Assembly (NCBI GenBank): GCA_003136395.1
Contig: PLEH01000291.1
Span: 1-34,776, forward strand
Origin: Phenylobacterium sp.
GTDB lineage: Bacteria; Pseudomonadota; Alphaproteobacteria; Caulobacterales; Caulobacteraceae
Direction of reading: 5' to 3'
Length of the DNA: 34,776 bases
Below the pieces are notes generated by a model. It was not told where the DNA came from. It searched no databases and saw only the letters and a program-made list of their open reading frames with translations. This document shows, one piece after another, positions 23,318 through 31,866 of this stretch; the first letter of the stretch is position 1; the number at the start of each line of letters is the position of its first letter. The translations under genes and the position numbers were made by a program.

Positions 23318-24408
23318 GCCTTGCCAAGGTAGATGCGCTCGGCCCGGCGGCTGAGGCGGACCAGGATTTCGTGGGCCACGGTCCCGCCGGCGGCCGCCAG
23401 ATCATCGAGCTGAGCGTTCGCGCCCAGCAGTTCGACCGGCTGGCCGACATCGGCCTCGGCGTCGCCGATCTCGATGACCAGGATGTCCATGTTGACGATC
23501 AAGAGCCTGCGCCGCGCGCCGGCGAACCAGGCGTAGCCCGCGCCCTTGGCCGCACGGATCACGCCGTCGGTGTAGCCGGCCACGACCACGGCCACGCGGG
23601 TCGCGGCGTCGACACGGACGCTCTCGCCATAGCCCAGGATGTCGCCGGGCCGCAGGTTGCGGATGTCGAGGATCGGGGCGGTGAGGGTGGCGACCGCCCG
23701 CAGGCGCGCGTCCGGCTGCTCCAGCGGCCCGCCGCCGAACAGGCTGATCCCGGGGCGCACGAGGTCGAAGCGGTAGTCGGCGCCCAGGAACAGGCCCGCC
23801 GACGCGGCCAGGCTCGCGCGGGCTTTCGGAAACAGGCTCCGAACCTCAAGAAAGCGGGATAACTGACTGACGTTGCGGGGATTGCCGATTTCGGCGGCCG
23901 AGCCCAGGTGGCTCATCACCAGGCGCACGTCGAGGCCACGCAACCGGTCGATCGCCAGAACGACGGCGCGGGTTTCGTCCGGCGTCAGCCCCTGGCGGCA
24001 CATGCCGGTGTCGATGTTGAGGGCCACCGGCAGCGGGCGTCCGATATCGGCCGCATGCGTGGCCGCGGCCGCGATCTGTTGCAGGCTGCAGAGCACCGGC
24101 GTCAGGCCCGCGGCGTCCAGCCGGGGGGCGGCCCCATCCGTCATGCCGTCGAGCACATAGATCGTAGCCGGCCGCGCCGGCGCCAGGGCGGCCCGCAGGG
24201 CCTCGCCCTCGGCCAGGCGGGCCACGAAGAAGCTCCGCGCGCCTTCCGCCCACAGCCGCCGCGCCACGGGGCCCGCGCCCAGGCCGTAGCCGTCCGACTT
24301 CAGGACAGGCGCGACCTCCGCGCTGGCGGCCTCTGCGCACAGGACCGCGTGGTTGTAAGCCAGGGCGTCGAGATCGACCGTCAGGCGCGCGGCGGCCGGC
24401 TCAGCCAT
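23311..24408 (-). CDS. alr: Alanine racemase
   Basis: 365 residues. The PLP lysine is Lys37 in 'PVLKSDGYGLGA'; the second catalytic base is Tyr260 ('ILGYGES'), with Tyr279 ('AGYTDG'), Arg138 ('DTGMCRQGL') and Met307 ('NMDI') matching substrate-contacting positions of the Geobacillus enzyme. It supplies D-alanine for peptidoglycan. The sequence departs in places from the textbook motifs (KSDGYG for KADAYG, GYTDG for GYADG), but all key residues are kept. It starts 8 nt after the dnaB stop, the usual dnaB-alr pairing. The 3' end overlaps the Yip1-type gene by 7 bp. Confidence 0.94.
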   Translation of the reverse strand: MAEPAAARLTVDLDALAYNHAVLCAEAASAEVAPVLKSDGYGLGAGPVARRLWAEGARSFFVARLAEGEALRAALAPARPATIYVLDGMTDGAAPRLDAAGLTPVLCSLQQIAAAATHAADIGRPLPVALNIDTGMCRQGLTPDETRAVVLAIDRLRGLDVRLVMSHLGSAAEIGNPRNVSQLSRFLEVRSLFPKARASLAASAGLFLGADYRFDLVRPGISLFGGGPLEQPDARLRAVATLTAPILDIRNLRPGDILGYGESVRVDAATRVAVVVAGYTDGVIRAAKGAGYAWFAGARRRLLIVNMDILVIEIGDAEADVGQPVELLGANAQLDDLAAAGGTVAHEILVRLSRRAERIYLGKAQ

Positions 24409-24416
24409 CGCCTAGG

Positions 24417-25916
24417 TCAGTGCTGCTCGTAGCGGCTGTGGTGGTCGCGGGCGAGGTTGCCGAACTTGGTCAGGTCCTCGTTGTAGGAGAGCTTCACATT
24501 GCCGATCGGGCCGTGCCGCTGCTTGCCGATGATGATGTCGGCCTGGCCGCGGACCTGATCCATGTTCTCCTGCCATTTGAAGTGCTCTTCTGTGCCTTCG
24601 CGCGGCTCCAGGCGGCTGAGGTAATAGGCCTCGCGGTAGATGAACATCACCATGTCGGCGTCCTGCTCGATGGAGCCGGATTCCCGCAGGTCGGAGAGCT
24701 GGGGCTTCTTGTCTTCGCGGTTTTCCACCTGGCGGGAGAGCTGGGCCAGCGCAATCACCGGGATGGAAAGCTCCTTGGCGAGCGACTTCAGGCTCTGGGT
24801 GATCATCGAGACTTCCTGCACGCGGTTGTCGTTGCGGCTCATGCCGTCGCCGCCGGTGATCAGCTGCAGGTAGTCGACGATCAGGAGGTCGAGGCCGACC
24901 ATCCGCTTCAGGCGTCTGGCCCGGGCGGCCAATTTGGCCATGGAGATGCCGCCGGTGGCGTCGATGTAGAGGGGCGCCTCCTGGATCTCCAGCGCCGCAT
25001 CGCGCACCCGCCCGAACTCGCTGGCGTCGATCTCGCCCTTGCGCAGCCGGTCGCCGGAGACGCCGGAGGCCTCGGCCAGCAGGCGCATGGCCAGCTGCTC
25101 GGCGGCCATTTCCAGCGAGAAGAAGGCCACGACCCCGCCGCGCACGGTCTTCTTCGAGCCGTCAGGCTGCGGCTCCCAGGCGTAGTTGCGGGCCACGTCG
25201 AAGGCGATGTTACAGGCCAGCGACGACTTCCCCATCGAGGGGCGCGCGGCGATGATTACCAGGTCGGAGGGGTGCAGGCCGCCGATCTTGTTGTCGAGGT
25301 CGATCAGGCCGGTGGAAAGCCCCGCCAGGCCGCCGTCGCGGCTGTGGGCCTCGGCGGCCATGGTCACCGCGCCGTGCAGGGCGTCGGCGAAGGTCATGAA
25401 ACCCTGGGAGACACCGCCGGTCTCGGCCAGCGCATAGAGCTGCTGTTCGGCGGCCTCGATCTGGTCGCGGGCGGAAAGCTCAGCGTCGCCCTGACCGGCC
25501 AGGGTGGAGATGTCGCCGCCGATGCGGATAAGGTCGCGGCGAAGCGCCAGGTCATAGACCGCGCGGGCATAGTCCGGAGAATTGGCGGCCGGCGGGGCGC
25601 GGTCGACCAGATCGGCCAGATAGCGCACGCCGCCCAGCTCCTCGAAGCCGACGTCGCGCGCGAACTGCTCGGCCAGCAGGATAGGCTCGGCCAGCTGGCC
25701 CTTGCGGATATGGCTCTCGATCGCGGCGAACAGGCGCTGATGGAAGGGCTCGAAAAAGTGGCGCGCCTGCAGATAGTCGCCGATCCGCTCGAAGGCGGCG
25801 TTGTCGTAGAGCAGCGCGCCCAGCAGCGCCTGTTCGGCCTCCACATTGGCCGGCGCGTGCGCGATGGCGACGTCCGAAGAGGCGGTACGCAGATCGAGGA
25901 GCGGAACGAGGGCCAT
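24417..25916 (-). CDS. dnaB: Replicative DNA helicase DnaB
   Basis: 499 residues. The N-terminal primase-binding domain begins at 'NVEAEQALLGALLYDN', and the RecA-like helicase domain has Walker A ARPSMGKSS (about 224-232) and the 'LLIVDYLQLI' Walker B region. 'FSLEMAAEQLAMRLL', 'LKSLAKELSIPVIALAQLSR' and 'SDLRESGSIEQDADMVMF' are DnaB motifs. The Walker serine replaces the more common threonine (GKTS), a harmless variant. It is followed closely by alr. In many bacteria dnaB follows rplI; here a TonB-dependent receptor gene lies between. No intein is present. Confidence 0.97.
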   Translation of the reverse strand: MALVPLLDLRTASSDVAIAHAPANVEAEQALLGALLYDNAAFERIGDYLQARHFFEPFHQRLFAAIESHIRKGQLAEPILLAEQFARDVGFEELGGVRYLADLVDRAPPAANSPDYARAVYDLALRRDLIRIGGDISTLAGQGDAELSARDQIEAAEQQLYALAETGGVSQGFMTFADALHGAVTMAAEAHSRDGGLAGLSTGLIDLDNKIGGLHPSDLVIIAARPSMGKSSLACNIAFDVARNYAWEPQPDGSKKTVRGGVVAFFSLEMAAEQLAMRLLAEASGVSGDRLRKGEIDASEFGRVRDAALEIQEAPLYIDATGGISMAKLAARARRLKRMVGLDLLIVDYLQLITGGDGMSRNDNRVQEVSMITQSLKSLAKELSIPVIALAQLSRQVENREDKKPQLSDLRESGSIEQDADMVMFIYREAYYLSRLEPREGTEEHFKWQENMDQVRGQADIIIGKQRHGPIGNVKLSYNEDLTKFGNLARDHHSRYEQH

Positions 25917-26022
25917 GGGTTACCGATAGCCTAAGGGCGCGCGCGGGTTCACCGGGACATGGTGTCTCGTCCACACAATAGAGTGAGCCTGTGGACAGCT
26001 TTGCCTTTGGAACCCGCCCACG

Positions 26023-26053
26023 AAAAAGGCGGGCTGCAAATCCAGCCCGCCTT
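26023..26053 (-). terminator. Intrinsic terminator of the TonB-dependent receptor gene
   Basis: Read on the minus strand: AAGGCGGGCTG, 6-nt loop, CAGCCCGCCTT, then TTT continuing the run (TTTTT opposite 26023-26027). The 11-bp GC-rich stem plus T-run 30 nt after the receptor stop is a textbook Rho-independent terminator. Confidence 0.85.
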
Positions 26054-26084
26054 CGCCGTCTTCGCCCTGAAGCGAAAGCCTAGA

Positions 26085-28508
26085 TCACCATTGGACGCTC
26101 AGGCGGCCATAGAGGAACCGGCCGCCAAAACCGAACGGCGAGAAGGAGGTGAAGGGCGCGGCGCCCGTCAGGTCCAACGCCGGCGGGATCTGGCGCGGAT
26201 AGGCGTCGAAGAGGTTGTCGGCGCCCACGGCGAGCGTGATGTCGTGCGGGAAGGTATAGCGGCCCTCCAGATCCCAGATGCTGCGCTTGCCGGTGTGGAT
26301 GTCGGCGCTGCCGTCGGCGTTGGTGCCGGGCGACAGCACGTCCCCGTAGAAGGACGAGCGGAGCGTCGCGCCGAAGGGGCCCTTGCTCCAATCGGTCTGC
26401 AGCGTGACCTTGTTCTGCGGCGTGCCGCGTTCGAAGCGCAGGACCGCCTGGCGCGCGAAGAGCGAGGTGGGCACGGGCAGGATGGTCTGCTCGGTCACCG
26501 GCGTCTTGGTCACCCGGAAGTTGTTGTGGTTCGCCGCGGCCGTGAAGTCGAAGTCGCCGAGCTCGTCGGTGTTCAGCCTGTAGTGGGCCACCACGTCCAC
26601 GCCCTTGGTGCGGGTGTCGACGCCGTTCAGGAAGAAGCGGGCCGCCGACGCGCCGAAGGGCTGCAGCAGATCGAAGATCACGCGGGCGTTGGTGCCGGGC
26701 GCCGCCGCGGCGCTGCCCGTCAGGGTCTCGGACAGCACGATCCGGTTGTCGACGTCGATTTCGTAGCCGTCGATGGTGACTTCCAGGGCGCCGGTGTGGA
26801 AGACGCCGCCGAACGCGTAGTTGCGCGACTTCTCGGGTTCCAGTGGCTTGCCACCCAGCGCCTTGCCGGTCGGGCTGATCGACGGGAACGTCCCGGTGTC
26901 GAAGGGCACGCCGTTGATGAACAGGATCGAGGTCGAGGTGAAGTACTGCTGCTGCAGGCCTGGCGCCCGGAAGCCGCTTTCGGCCGAGCCGCGGAAGGCC
27001 AGTTCCGGCGTGACTTCGAAGCGGCCGGAGACCTTGCCCGAGGTGTTGTCGCCGAAGTCGGAGTAGTGCTCCTGGCGCACGGCCGCCGAGCCGGTGAACC
27101 GGTCGGTGATCTTGCCTTCCAGGGCAACGTAGGCGCCGACGTTGGTGCGGCTCTTGTCGATGACGTTCTCCGGCGTGAAGCCCGAGAAGCCGCGCGAGCC
27201 CAGAGCGAGCGTCGGGGCCACCGTGCCGCGCTGATAGGAGCCAGGTTCGCCGGCGCCGATCTTGAACTGCTCGTCACGGGCCTCCAGGCCGAAGGCGACG
27301 TTCAGCGGGCCGGCCAGGCCCACGTTGAAATCACGGCTGAAGTCGGCGTTGCCGACCAGTTGGTCGTAGGTCATCTGGCCCGCATAGAACGAATGCGGCG
27401 AGGTCGGGCCGAGCGACGGATTGAGCGTGTGCTCCACCCCGTACTTCAGGTTGTTCCAGCCGTAGTCGATACTGAAGGCGGACTTCCAGCCGGCGATGGC
27501 GCCCTTCAGGGCGCCGCCGACGCTGAAGTCGTCGGAGTGGGTGTTGATCAGCGGCAGGTAGCCGTCTGGGTAGACCGACGGGATGTTCTGGGTCGCGTCG
27601 TTGGGCGCACGGTAGGTGGCCGCGGTTTCACTGTGGCGCCGCTGGCCGCCGCCCCAGGCGTAGGCTTCCCAGGTCTCGTTGAGCGGCTTGCCGGCGTTGA
27701 AGTAGACGGTCTGCTCCTCGACATCGCCGTCGCCAAAGCGCGAGCGGACCTTGGCGGGGGTGAACCGCGGGTCGATGTCGCTGCGGTTGGTGTTGTTCTG
27801 GTCGCGATAGCCGGCCGAGAGCGTGAAGAAGCCGTCGGAGCCGAGCTTGAAGCCCTGCCAGGCCTGAACGGTCGTGGCCGCGCCGTCGTGGCGCTTCGTG
27901 TCGCCGCCGTAGAAGAAGTTGATGTCGGTGTCGTGCTCGCCGTAGGTCAGCGTCGCGCCGCCGCCGTGGTCGGCCTGGCGCAGACCGATGTTGATCACGC
28001 CGGCGATGGCGTCGGAGCCATAGAGGGCCGAGGCGCCGTCACGCAGCACCTCGATGCGGTCGATGGCGATCTCGGGGATGGTGTTGAGGTCGACGGCGGC
28101 CGAGCCGCGGCCCACCGAACCGTTGAGGTTCACCAGCGCCGAGGTGTGGGCGCGCACGCCGTTGATCAGCACCAGGGTCTGGTCCGGCCCCTGTCCGCGC
28201 AGCGTCGCCGGGCGGACGGAGTCGGTGCCGTCGGTGTTGGACGGGCGCGGGAAGTCGATGGAGGGCACGGTCGCGGCGAGGGCTGCGGCCAGTTCGGTGG
28301 TGCCGCGCTTCTGCAGCGACTGGGCGGTGACCACATCGACGGGAGCCAGCGATTCCAGGCGCGACCGGGGCTCGGCGCGGCTGCCGGTGACCACCAGTTC
28401 CTCGACGTTCGCAGTGGCGGCCGTGGTCGGCTTGGACTGCGCCATGGCGCCCGTGGCAAGAAGTGTCGCCGCTGAAGCAGCGGCGAACAGAACGACGCGA
28501 TATTTCAT
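26085..28508 (-). CDS. TonB-dependent outer-membrane receptor
   Basis: 807 residues from the ATG at 28508 (MKYRVVLFAAASAATLLATG, signal peptide ending 'GAMAQ'); the ORF-track start 7 codons earlier precedes the GGGG ribosome site and is rejected. The plug domain begins at 'EELVVTGSRAEPRSR' and includes 'LRGQGPDQTLVLINGVR' and 'IERIEVLRDGAS'-like 'IDRIEVLRDGASALYGSDAI'. The rest is a 22-strand-type barrel with alternating residues, ending 'GRFLYGRLSVQW' with a terminal aromatic (Trp rather than Phe). The ligand is unknown; no signalling N-terminal extension is present. It is a single-gene unit with intrinsic terminators on both sides. Confidence 0.93.
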   Translation of the reverse strand: MKYRVVLFAAASAATLLATGAMAQSKPTTAATANVEELVVTGSRAEPRSRLESLAPVDVVTAQSLQKRGTTELAAALAATVPSIDFPRPSNTDGTDSVRPATLRGQGPDQTLVLINGVRAHTSALVNLNGSVGRGSAAVDLNTIPEIAIDRIEVLRDGASALYGSDAIAGVINIGLRQADHGGGATLTYGEHDTDINFFYGGDTKRHDGAATTVQAWQGFKLGSDGFFTLSAGYRDQNNTNRSDIDPRFTPAKVRSRFGDGDVEEQTVYFNAGKPLNETWEAYAWGGGQRRHSETAATYRAPNDATQNIPSVYPDGYLPLINTHSDDFSVGGALKGAIAGWKSAFSIDYGWNNLKYGVEHTLNPSLGPTSPHSFYAGQMTYDQLVGNADFSRDFNVGLAGPLNVAFGLEARDEQFKIGAGEPGSYQRGTVAPTLALGSRGFSGFTPENVIDKSRTNVGAYVALEGKITDRFTGSAAVRQEHYSDFGDNTSGKVSGRFEVTPELAFRGSAESGFRAPGLQQQYFTSTSILFINGVPFDTGTFPSISPTGKALGGKPLEPEKSRNYAFGGVFHTGALEVTIDGYEIDVDNRIVLSETLTGSAAAAPGTNARVIFDLLQPFGASAARFFLNGVDTRTKGVDVVAHYRLNTDELGDFDFTAAANHNNFRVTKTPVTEQTILPVPTSLFARQAVLRFERGTPQNKVTLQTDWSKGPFGATLRSSFYGDVLSPGTNADGSADIHTGKRSIWDLEGRYTFPHDITLAVGADNLFDAYPRQIPPALDLTGAAPFTSFSPFGFGGRFLYGRLSVQW

Positions 28509-28632
28509 GAACTTGATCCCCTGATACACAGCCCCAGCCCGTCGAGGACGGGGCGGCCGTCGGCCCTTATCGGTGAGCAGTTAGTGTGCGCCGCCGCCAT
28601 TAGAAATGACAATTTTACAACATAAGACATGC

Positions 28633-28660
28633 AAAAGGCGCGGGGGTTGGCCCGCGCCTT
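28633..28660 (-). terminator. Intrinsic terminator of rpsF-rpsR-rplI
   Basis: On the minus strand AAGGCGCGGG, 6-nt loop, CCCGCGCCTT followed by TT (TTTT opposite 28633-28636). The 10-bp stem begins 38 nt after the rplI stop. The AT-rich stretch just beyond it (28601-28632) probably holds the promoter of the TonB receptor gene, but no clear -35/-10 pair was seen. Confidence 0.8.
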
Positions 28661-28697
28661 CGCAATCGATCAGGTGCGACCTTTCGGCCTCGCCCGG

Positions 28698-29285
28698 CTA
28701 GTCCTGGACGTAGTTGCCTTCGATGGAGCCGGCGCCGCCTTCCAGCAGGTCGGCCTGGGCTTCTTCAGTGGCGATGCGGTCTTCTTCGAACTGGGTGTCG
28801 ATGATGTTCTCGCCGCGCGCCTGACGCTCAGCTTCGTCCTGCGAACGGGCGATGTTGAGGGTGACGGTGACGGTCACTTCGGGGTGCAGGCGGACCTTCA
28901 CCTCGTGCATGCCCAGCGTCTTGATCGGCTTGTCGAGGACGACCATGGCGCGGTCGACCTTGGAGCCGCCGGCGCCGTTGACCGCGTCGGCCACGTCGCG
29001 GCCGGCCACGGAGCCGTAGAGCTGGCCGCTTTCGCCAGCCTGACGGATCAGGATGTAGGACGTCCCGTCCAGCTTTTCGCCGGACGTTCCGGCCGCTTCC
29101 TTCGCCTTGGCGTTACGGGCCTCGATCTCGGCGCGCTGGCCTTCGAAGACCTTGAGGTTGGCGTTGTTGGCGCGCAGCGCCTTGGCGCGGGGCAGGAGGA
29201 AGTTGCGGGCGTACCCGTCCTTCACCGTGACCACGTCGCCGAGGGCGCCCTTGCCTTCGACACGTTCGAGCAGGATGACTTTCAT
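28698..29285 (-). CDS. rplI: 50S ribosomal protein L9
   Basis: 195 residues. The N-terminal rRNA-binding domain MKVILLERVEGKGALGDVVT with 'GYARNFLLPRAKAL' is the L9 signature; a long connecting helix (about 42-75) and a C-terminal domain follow. The tail is longer than in E. coli (149 residues) and acidic ('DTQFEEDRIATEEAQAD'), as commonly seen in alphaproteobacteria. It is the third gene of rpsF-rpsR-rplI, 13 nt after rpsR, and is followed by an intrinsic terminator. Confidence 0.97.
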   Translation of the reverse strand: MKVILLERVEGKGALGDVVTVKDGYARNFLLPRAKALRANNANLKVFEGQRAEIEARNAKAKEAAGTSGEKLDGTSYILIRQAGESGQLYGSVAGRDVADAVNGAGGSKVDRAMVVLDKPIKTLGMHEVKVRLHPEVTVTVTLNIARSQDEAERQARGENIIDTQFEEDRIATEEAQADLLEGGAGSIEGNYVQD

Positions 29286-29298
29286 GTGCCTGGCTCCC

Positions 29299-29577
29299 TT
29301 ACTTCACGACGTAGGGGAGAAGCGCCAGGAAGCGGGCGCGCTTGATCGCCTTGGCGAGCTCACGCTGCTTCTTGGCCGACACCGCGGTGATCCGCGACGG
29401 CACGATCTTGCCGCGCTCGGAGACGTAGCGCTGCAGGAGCTTCACGTCCTTGTAGTCGATCTTCGGCGCGCCGGCGCCCGAGAACGGGCAGACCTTGCGG
29501 CGACGGAAGAAGGGACGGCGGGCGCCGCCGGCGCCGCTTGCGGCGGGGGCGTCGTCAATGAGGGTGTCGTCGGTCAT
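29299..29577 (-). CDS. rpsR: 30S ribosomal protein S18
   Basis: 92 residues. After an Ala/Gly-rich start comes '[15 protein letters not shown]' and the conserved core '[20 protein letters not shown]', '[20 protein letters not shown]', '[10 protein letters not shown]', all typical of S18. The ATG shares bases with the rpsF stop (TGATG), so the two are translationally coupled; S18 forms a heterodimer with S6 on the 30S platform. Confidence 0.97.
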   Translation of the reverse strand: MTDDTLIDDAPAASGAGGARRPFFRRRKVCPFSGAGAPKIDYKDVKLLQRYVSERGKIVPSRITAVSAKKQRELAKAIKRARFLALLPYVVK

Positions 29578-29951
29578 CAGAAGGCTCCTTCCTTGGCCGG
29601 GAAGTCATCGCGGCGTTCGCGGTCGCGATCGCGGCGGGCGAGGATCGGGGAGAGTTCCAGCTCCAGTTCGTCGACGCGCACGGTCAGATACCGCAGGACG
29701 TCTTCATTGATGGACAGCTGGCGTTCCATCTCCTTTACCGCCTCGGCGGGGGAGTCGATGGCCAAGAGGGAGTAGTGCCCCTTGCGGTTCTTCTTGATCC
29801 GGTAGGTCAGGTTGCGAAGACCCCAGTACTCGATCTTGGCGACGGTTCCACCGCCAGCCTCGATGAGCGCTTTCATCGTGTCGTTGAGGGCTTCAGCCTG
29901 TTGCGGCGAGATATCCTGCCGCGAGATGACGACGTGCTCGTAGAGCGCCAT
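29577..29951 (-). CDS. rpsF: 30S ribosomal protein S6
   Basis: 124 residues from the ATG at 29951 ([20 protein letters not shown]); the ORF-track extension to 30050 carries no conserved sequence, and a GGAAGAAGGAAA stretch precedes this ATG. The core has '[14 protein letters not shown]'-type sequence (here '[19 protein letters not shown]') and '[20 protein letters not shown]', both diagnostic of S6. The C-terminal tail is Arg/Asp-rich ('[16 protein letters not shown]'). It is the first gene of the rpsF-rpsR-rplI operon. Confidence 0.96.
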   Translation of the reverse strand: MALYEHVVISRQDISPQQAEALNDTMKALIEAGGGTVAKIEYWGLRNLTYRIKKNRKGHYSLLAIDSPAEAVKEMERQLSINEDVLRYLTVRVDELELELSPILARRDRDRERRDDFPAKEGAF

Positions 29952-30099
29952 AGTTTCCTTCTTCCGTTGGGAGGGCGGCGCGTCCGGCGGCGGAAGACCC
30001 GCTGGACGTGATGGATCTCTGGCGCGGCGGCCGGGATGGTCCCGACCCATTGGTGTTCCGCGAGAGACCGCTCTCCGTGAAGAGGCGGGCTGATAAGTG
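29952..30099 (-). promoter_or_regulatory. Leader region of the rpsF operon
   Basis: About 148 nt between the terminator of the upstream peroxiredoxin gene and rpsF. It must hold the operon promoter if the terminator works. A small perfect hairpin GAGAG-CGGT-CTCTC lies at 30062-30075. Autogenous control of this operon by the S6:S18 dimer is known in other bacteria, but I could not identify its binding motif here with confidence. Confidence 0.3.
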
Positions 30100-30136
30100 A
30101 AAAAGGCCGCGGAAGCAAGCGATTGCGAGCTTCCGC
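30100..30136 (-). terminator. Intrinsic terminator of the peroxiredoxin gene
   Basis: On the minus strand GCGGAAGC (30136-30129), 12-nt loop, GCTTCCGC (30116-30109), then GGCC and TTTTT (opposite 30100-30104). It lies 31 nt after the stop codon of the gene at 30167. Confidence 0.7.
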
Positions 30137-30166
30137 AGCCCTTTGGGCCTTCGTCTGGGCCGCAGC

Positions 30167-30712
30167 CTACTTCTTCATCGCCTTCACCGCGTTCAGCGTC
30201 TCGGTGACGTGATCGTTGGGGTTCAGGTTCGAATAGACGTGAACGATGTCGCCGTTCTGGGCGATCACGTAGGACGTGCGGCTGGACCAGTCCGGCTTGG
30301 CGGCCAGGATGGAGTCATACTGCTTGGCGATCTTGGCGCCCGGATCGGCCGCCACCGGGAACTTGCCGCCGCAGTGTTCGGTCTCGGTGGAGAAGGCGGC
30401 CAGCTCGTCGACCTTGCCGGCGGTGACGCCGATGACCGTCGCATGGGCGGCCTTGAACTGGTCGATGGCGTCGGAGAACAGATGAGCTTCCAGATTGCAG
30501 CCCGAGGTGTGGGCGGCGGGGAAGAAATAGACCACGACGGGGCCCTTCTTCAGGGCGTCGGCGAGCTTGTAGGTGAAGGGTTGCCCGGCCAGGTAAGCCG
30601 GCGCCGTGAAATCGGGCGCCTTGGCGCCGACCTTGAGCTCGGCGAAGGCCGAGGTGGCCAGGGCGGCCGCGAGCGTGGCCCCGATGGCGGCGGTGGTGAT
30701 GAGCGTCTTCAT
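30167..30712 (-). CDS. Exported peroxiredoxin (AhpC-TSA/Bcp-like)
   Basis: 181 residues with a signal peptide ([20 protein letters not shown], cleavage after 'SAFA' near residue 24), so it should act in the periplasm. The peroxidatic site is '[15 protein letters not shown]': Pro65, Thr69 and Cys72 form the PxxxTxxC motif, with Arg145 ('SSRTSYVI') as the fourth catalytic residue. Cys114 ('[10 protein letters not shown]') could be the resolving cysteine. The overall fold and length of the mature part fit the Bcp/PrxQ group, which reduces peroxides. Genes around it are not obviously related; it has its own terminator. Confidence 0.87.
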   Translation of the reverse strand: MKTLITTAAIGATLAAALATSAFAELKVGAKAPDFTAPAYLAGQPFTYKLADALKKGPVVVYFFPAAHTSGCNLEAHLFSDAIDQFKAAHATVIGVTAGKVDELAAFSTETEHCGGKFPVAADPGAKIAKQYDSILAAKPDWSSRTSYVIAQNGDIVHVYSNLNPNDHVTETLNAVKAMKK

Positions 30713-30786
30713 GGTCGTTCTCCCCTCGGAATTTCGGGGGTTCTACACCGGCGCGGACAGATTGTCGCGGCCTAGGTTACCTAAGG

Positions 30787-31803
30787 TCAGTTATAGGCGA
30801 CGGTGACGACGAAACTGCCACTGTAGTCGCCGTTGAGCGTCGAGGCGTTGATCGGCGCGGATCCGCCCACCCCGATGGTGAAACTGCCAGCCGAACCAAG
30901 AGTCGAGCTGAGCATCGCCGTGCCGGCGACCGAGCTCGAGGTGGTGACGGTCATCGTCTGCGGTCCGGTCATGTCGAAGGTCGCCGGCACGGTCACCGAG
31001 AAGGTCTGGCCGCCCTCGCCGGTGACGCTGAAGGCCGCGCGTGTCGGGACCGGCGTATCCAGCCCCTGGGCGCCGCTGAAGGTGCGCGCGCCCGTGATCG
31101 CGTCGATAGTCACCGAGCCGGCGCCGGCCAGGGGTTTGACCACCCGGCCGAACACCAGGTCCGAGGTCTTGGCGATGGCGATCGAGCGGATGACGGTCGC
31201 CCGGAAGGGGCCGATCGCGCCGGAGGTGGGCGTCGCCGGGCTTTCGGCGGCGAAGGCGAAGAAATCCGCCTCCGCCAGGCCTGTCGGCAGGCCGGAATCG
31301 TCGCCCGCCACGCCCATGTCGGCGCCCATGAAGAAGGTCTTCGAGGAATTGGGGCCGATGGCGGCGATGGTGAAGGCGCCGGAGCCGGGCGGGCCGGGCC
31401 CGCCGGTCAGCTGGGCGGTGCCCATGGTGAAGGTGATGCGGGTGAGCGCCCGCGCGCGTCCGATGGGCGACCCCGCCGAACCCAGGCGGATGTTGACGTT
31501 TTGGGTGCAGTCGCCGGCAAGGGACGCCGCGCAGCTGACCGTCACCATGGCCCGCGTCGCGCCGGCGCTGGCGCGGGTCGCGGTCCCGGAGATCGTGGTC
31601 ACCGCACCCGAGGTCGGGTCGATGCGGAACACCGTGTTGCCCGTCGCCGCCGAGGTGACCGTGCCGAGGTCGACGCTTTGGGTGATCTGGACCGAATAGA
31701 CCGGCGCGGCCTCGGCGGCCCCTGAAAGGCTCAGGAGGAACAGACCCCCGCCAAGCGTCGCAGCGCCACGCCAAAGGCCCCTGAAGCTGATGAGCCTGTT
31801 CAT
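30787..31803 (-). CDS. Secreted DUF4402-like protein
   Basis: 338 residues from the ATG at 31803; the ORF-track start 9 codons earlier adds arginines before the signal peptide (about 1-33, cleavage near 'GAAEAAP'). The C-terminal part (about 205-338), with 'LVFGRVVKPLAGAGSVTIDA', 'AAFSVTGEGGQTFSVTVPAT' and the end 'NGDYSGSFVVTVAYN', matches the DUF4402 beta-sandwich pattern; the N-terminal half looks like a second, diverged beta-rich domain. DUF4402 proteins are often found beside chaperone-usher-type genes, and the large upstream gene here is usher-like, so a surface or fimbria-like subunit role is likely (inference). The two-hairpin repeat copy 2 lies in its leader. Confidence 0.75.
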   Translation of the reverse strand: MNRLISFRGLWRGAATLGGGLFLLSLSGAAEAAPVYSVQITQSVDLGTVTSAATGNTVFRIDPTSGAVTTISGTATRASAGATRAMVTVSCAASLAGDCTQNVNIRLGSAGSPIGRARALTRITFTMGTAQLTGGPGPPGSGAFTIAAIGPNSSKTFFMGADMGVAGDDSGLPTGLAEADFFAFAAESPATPTSGAIGPFRATVIRSIAIAKTSDLVFGRVVKPLAGAGSVTIDAITGARTFSGAQGLDTPVPTRAAFSVTGEGGQTFSVTVPATFDMTGPQTMTVTTSSSVAGTAMLSSTLGSAGSFTIGVGGSAPINASTLNGDYSGSFVVTVAYN

Positions 31804-31866
31804 GGTCACAACCGAACGCGCACGCCTCACTCCGATGAATCCCTAGTCTAGCCGCAACCGGGGCTT

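Noticed and set aside
25960-26005. Possible DnaA boxes (GTCCACAC, TGTGGACA) near dnaB
   Set aside because: Only two partial matches without the full TTATCCACA form or an AT-rich region; not enough for an origin.
25959-28475. An 838-codon open frame on the + strand opposite the TonB-dependent receptor
   Set aside because: The minus strand encodes a complete receptor with signal peptide, plug and barrel. The + strand frame is a low-complexity Arg/Gly/Val/Glu shadow.
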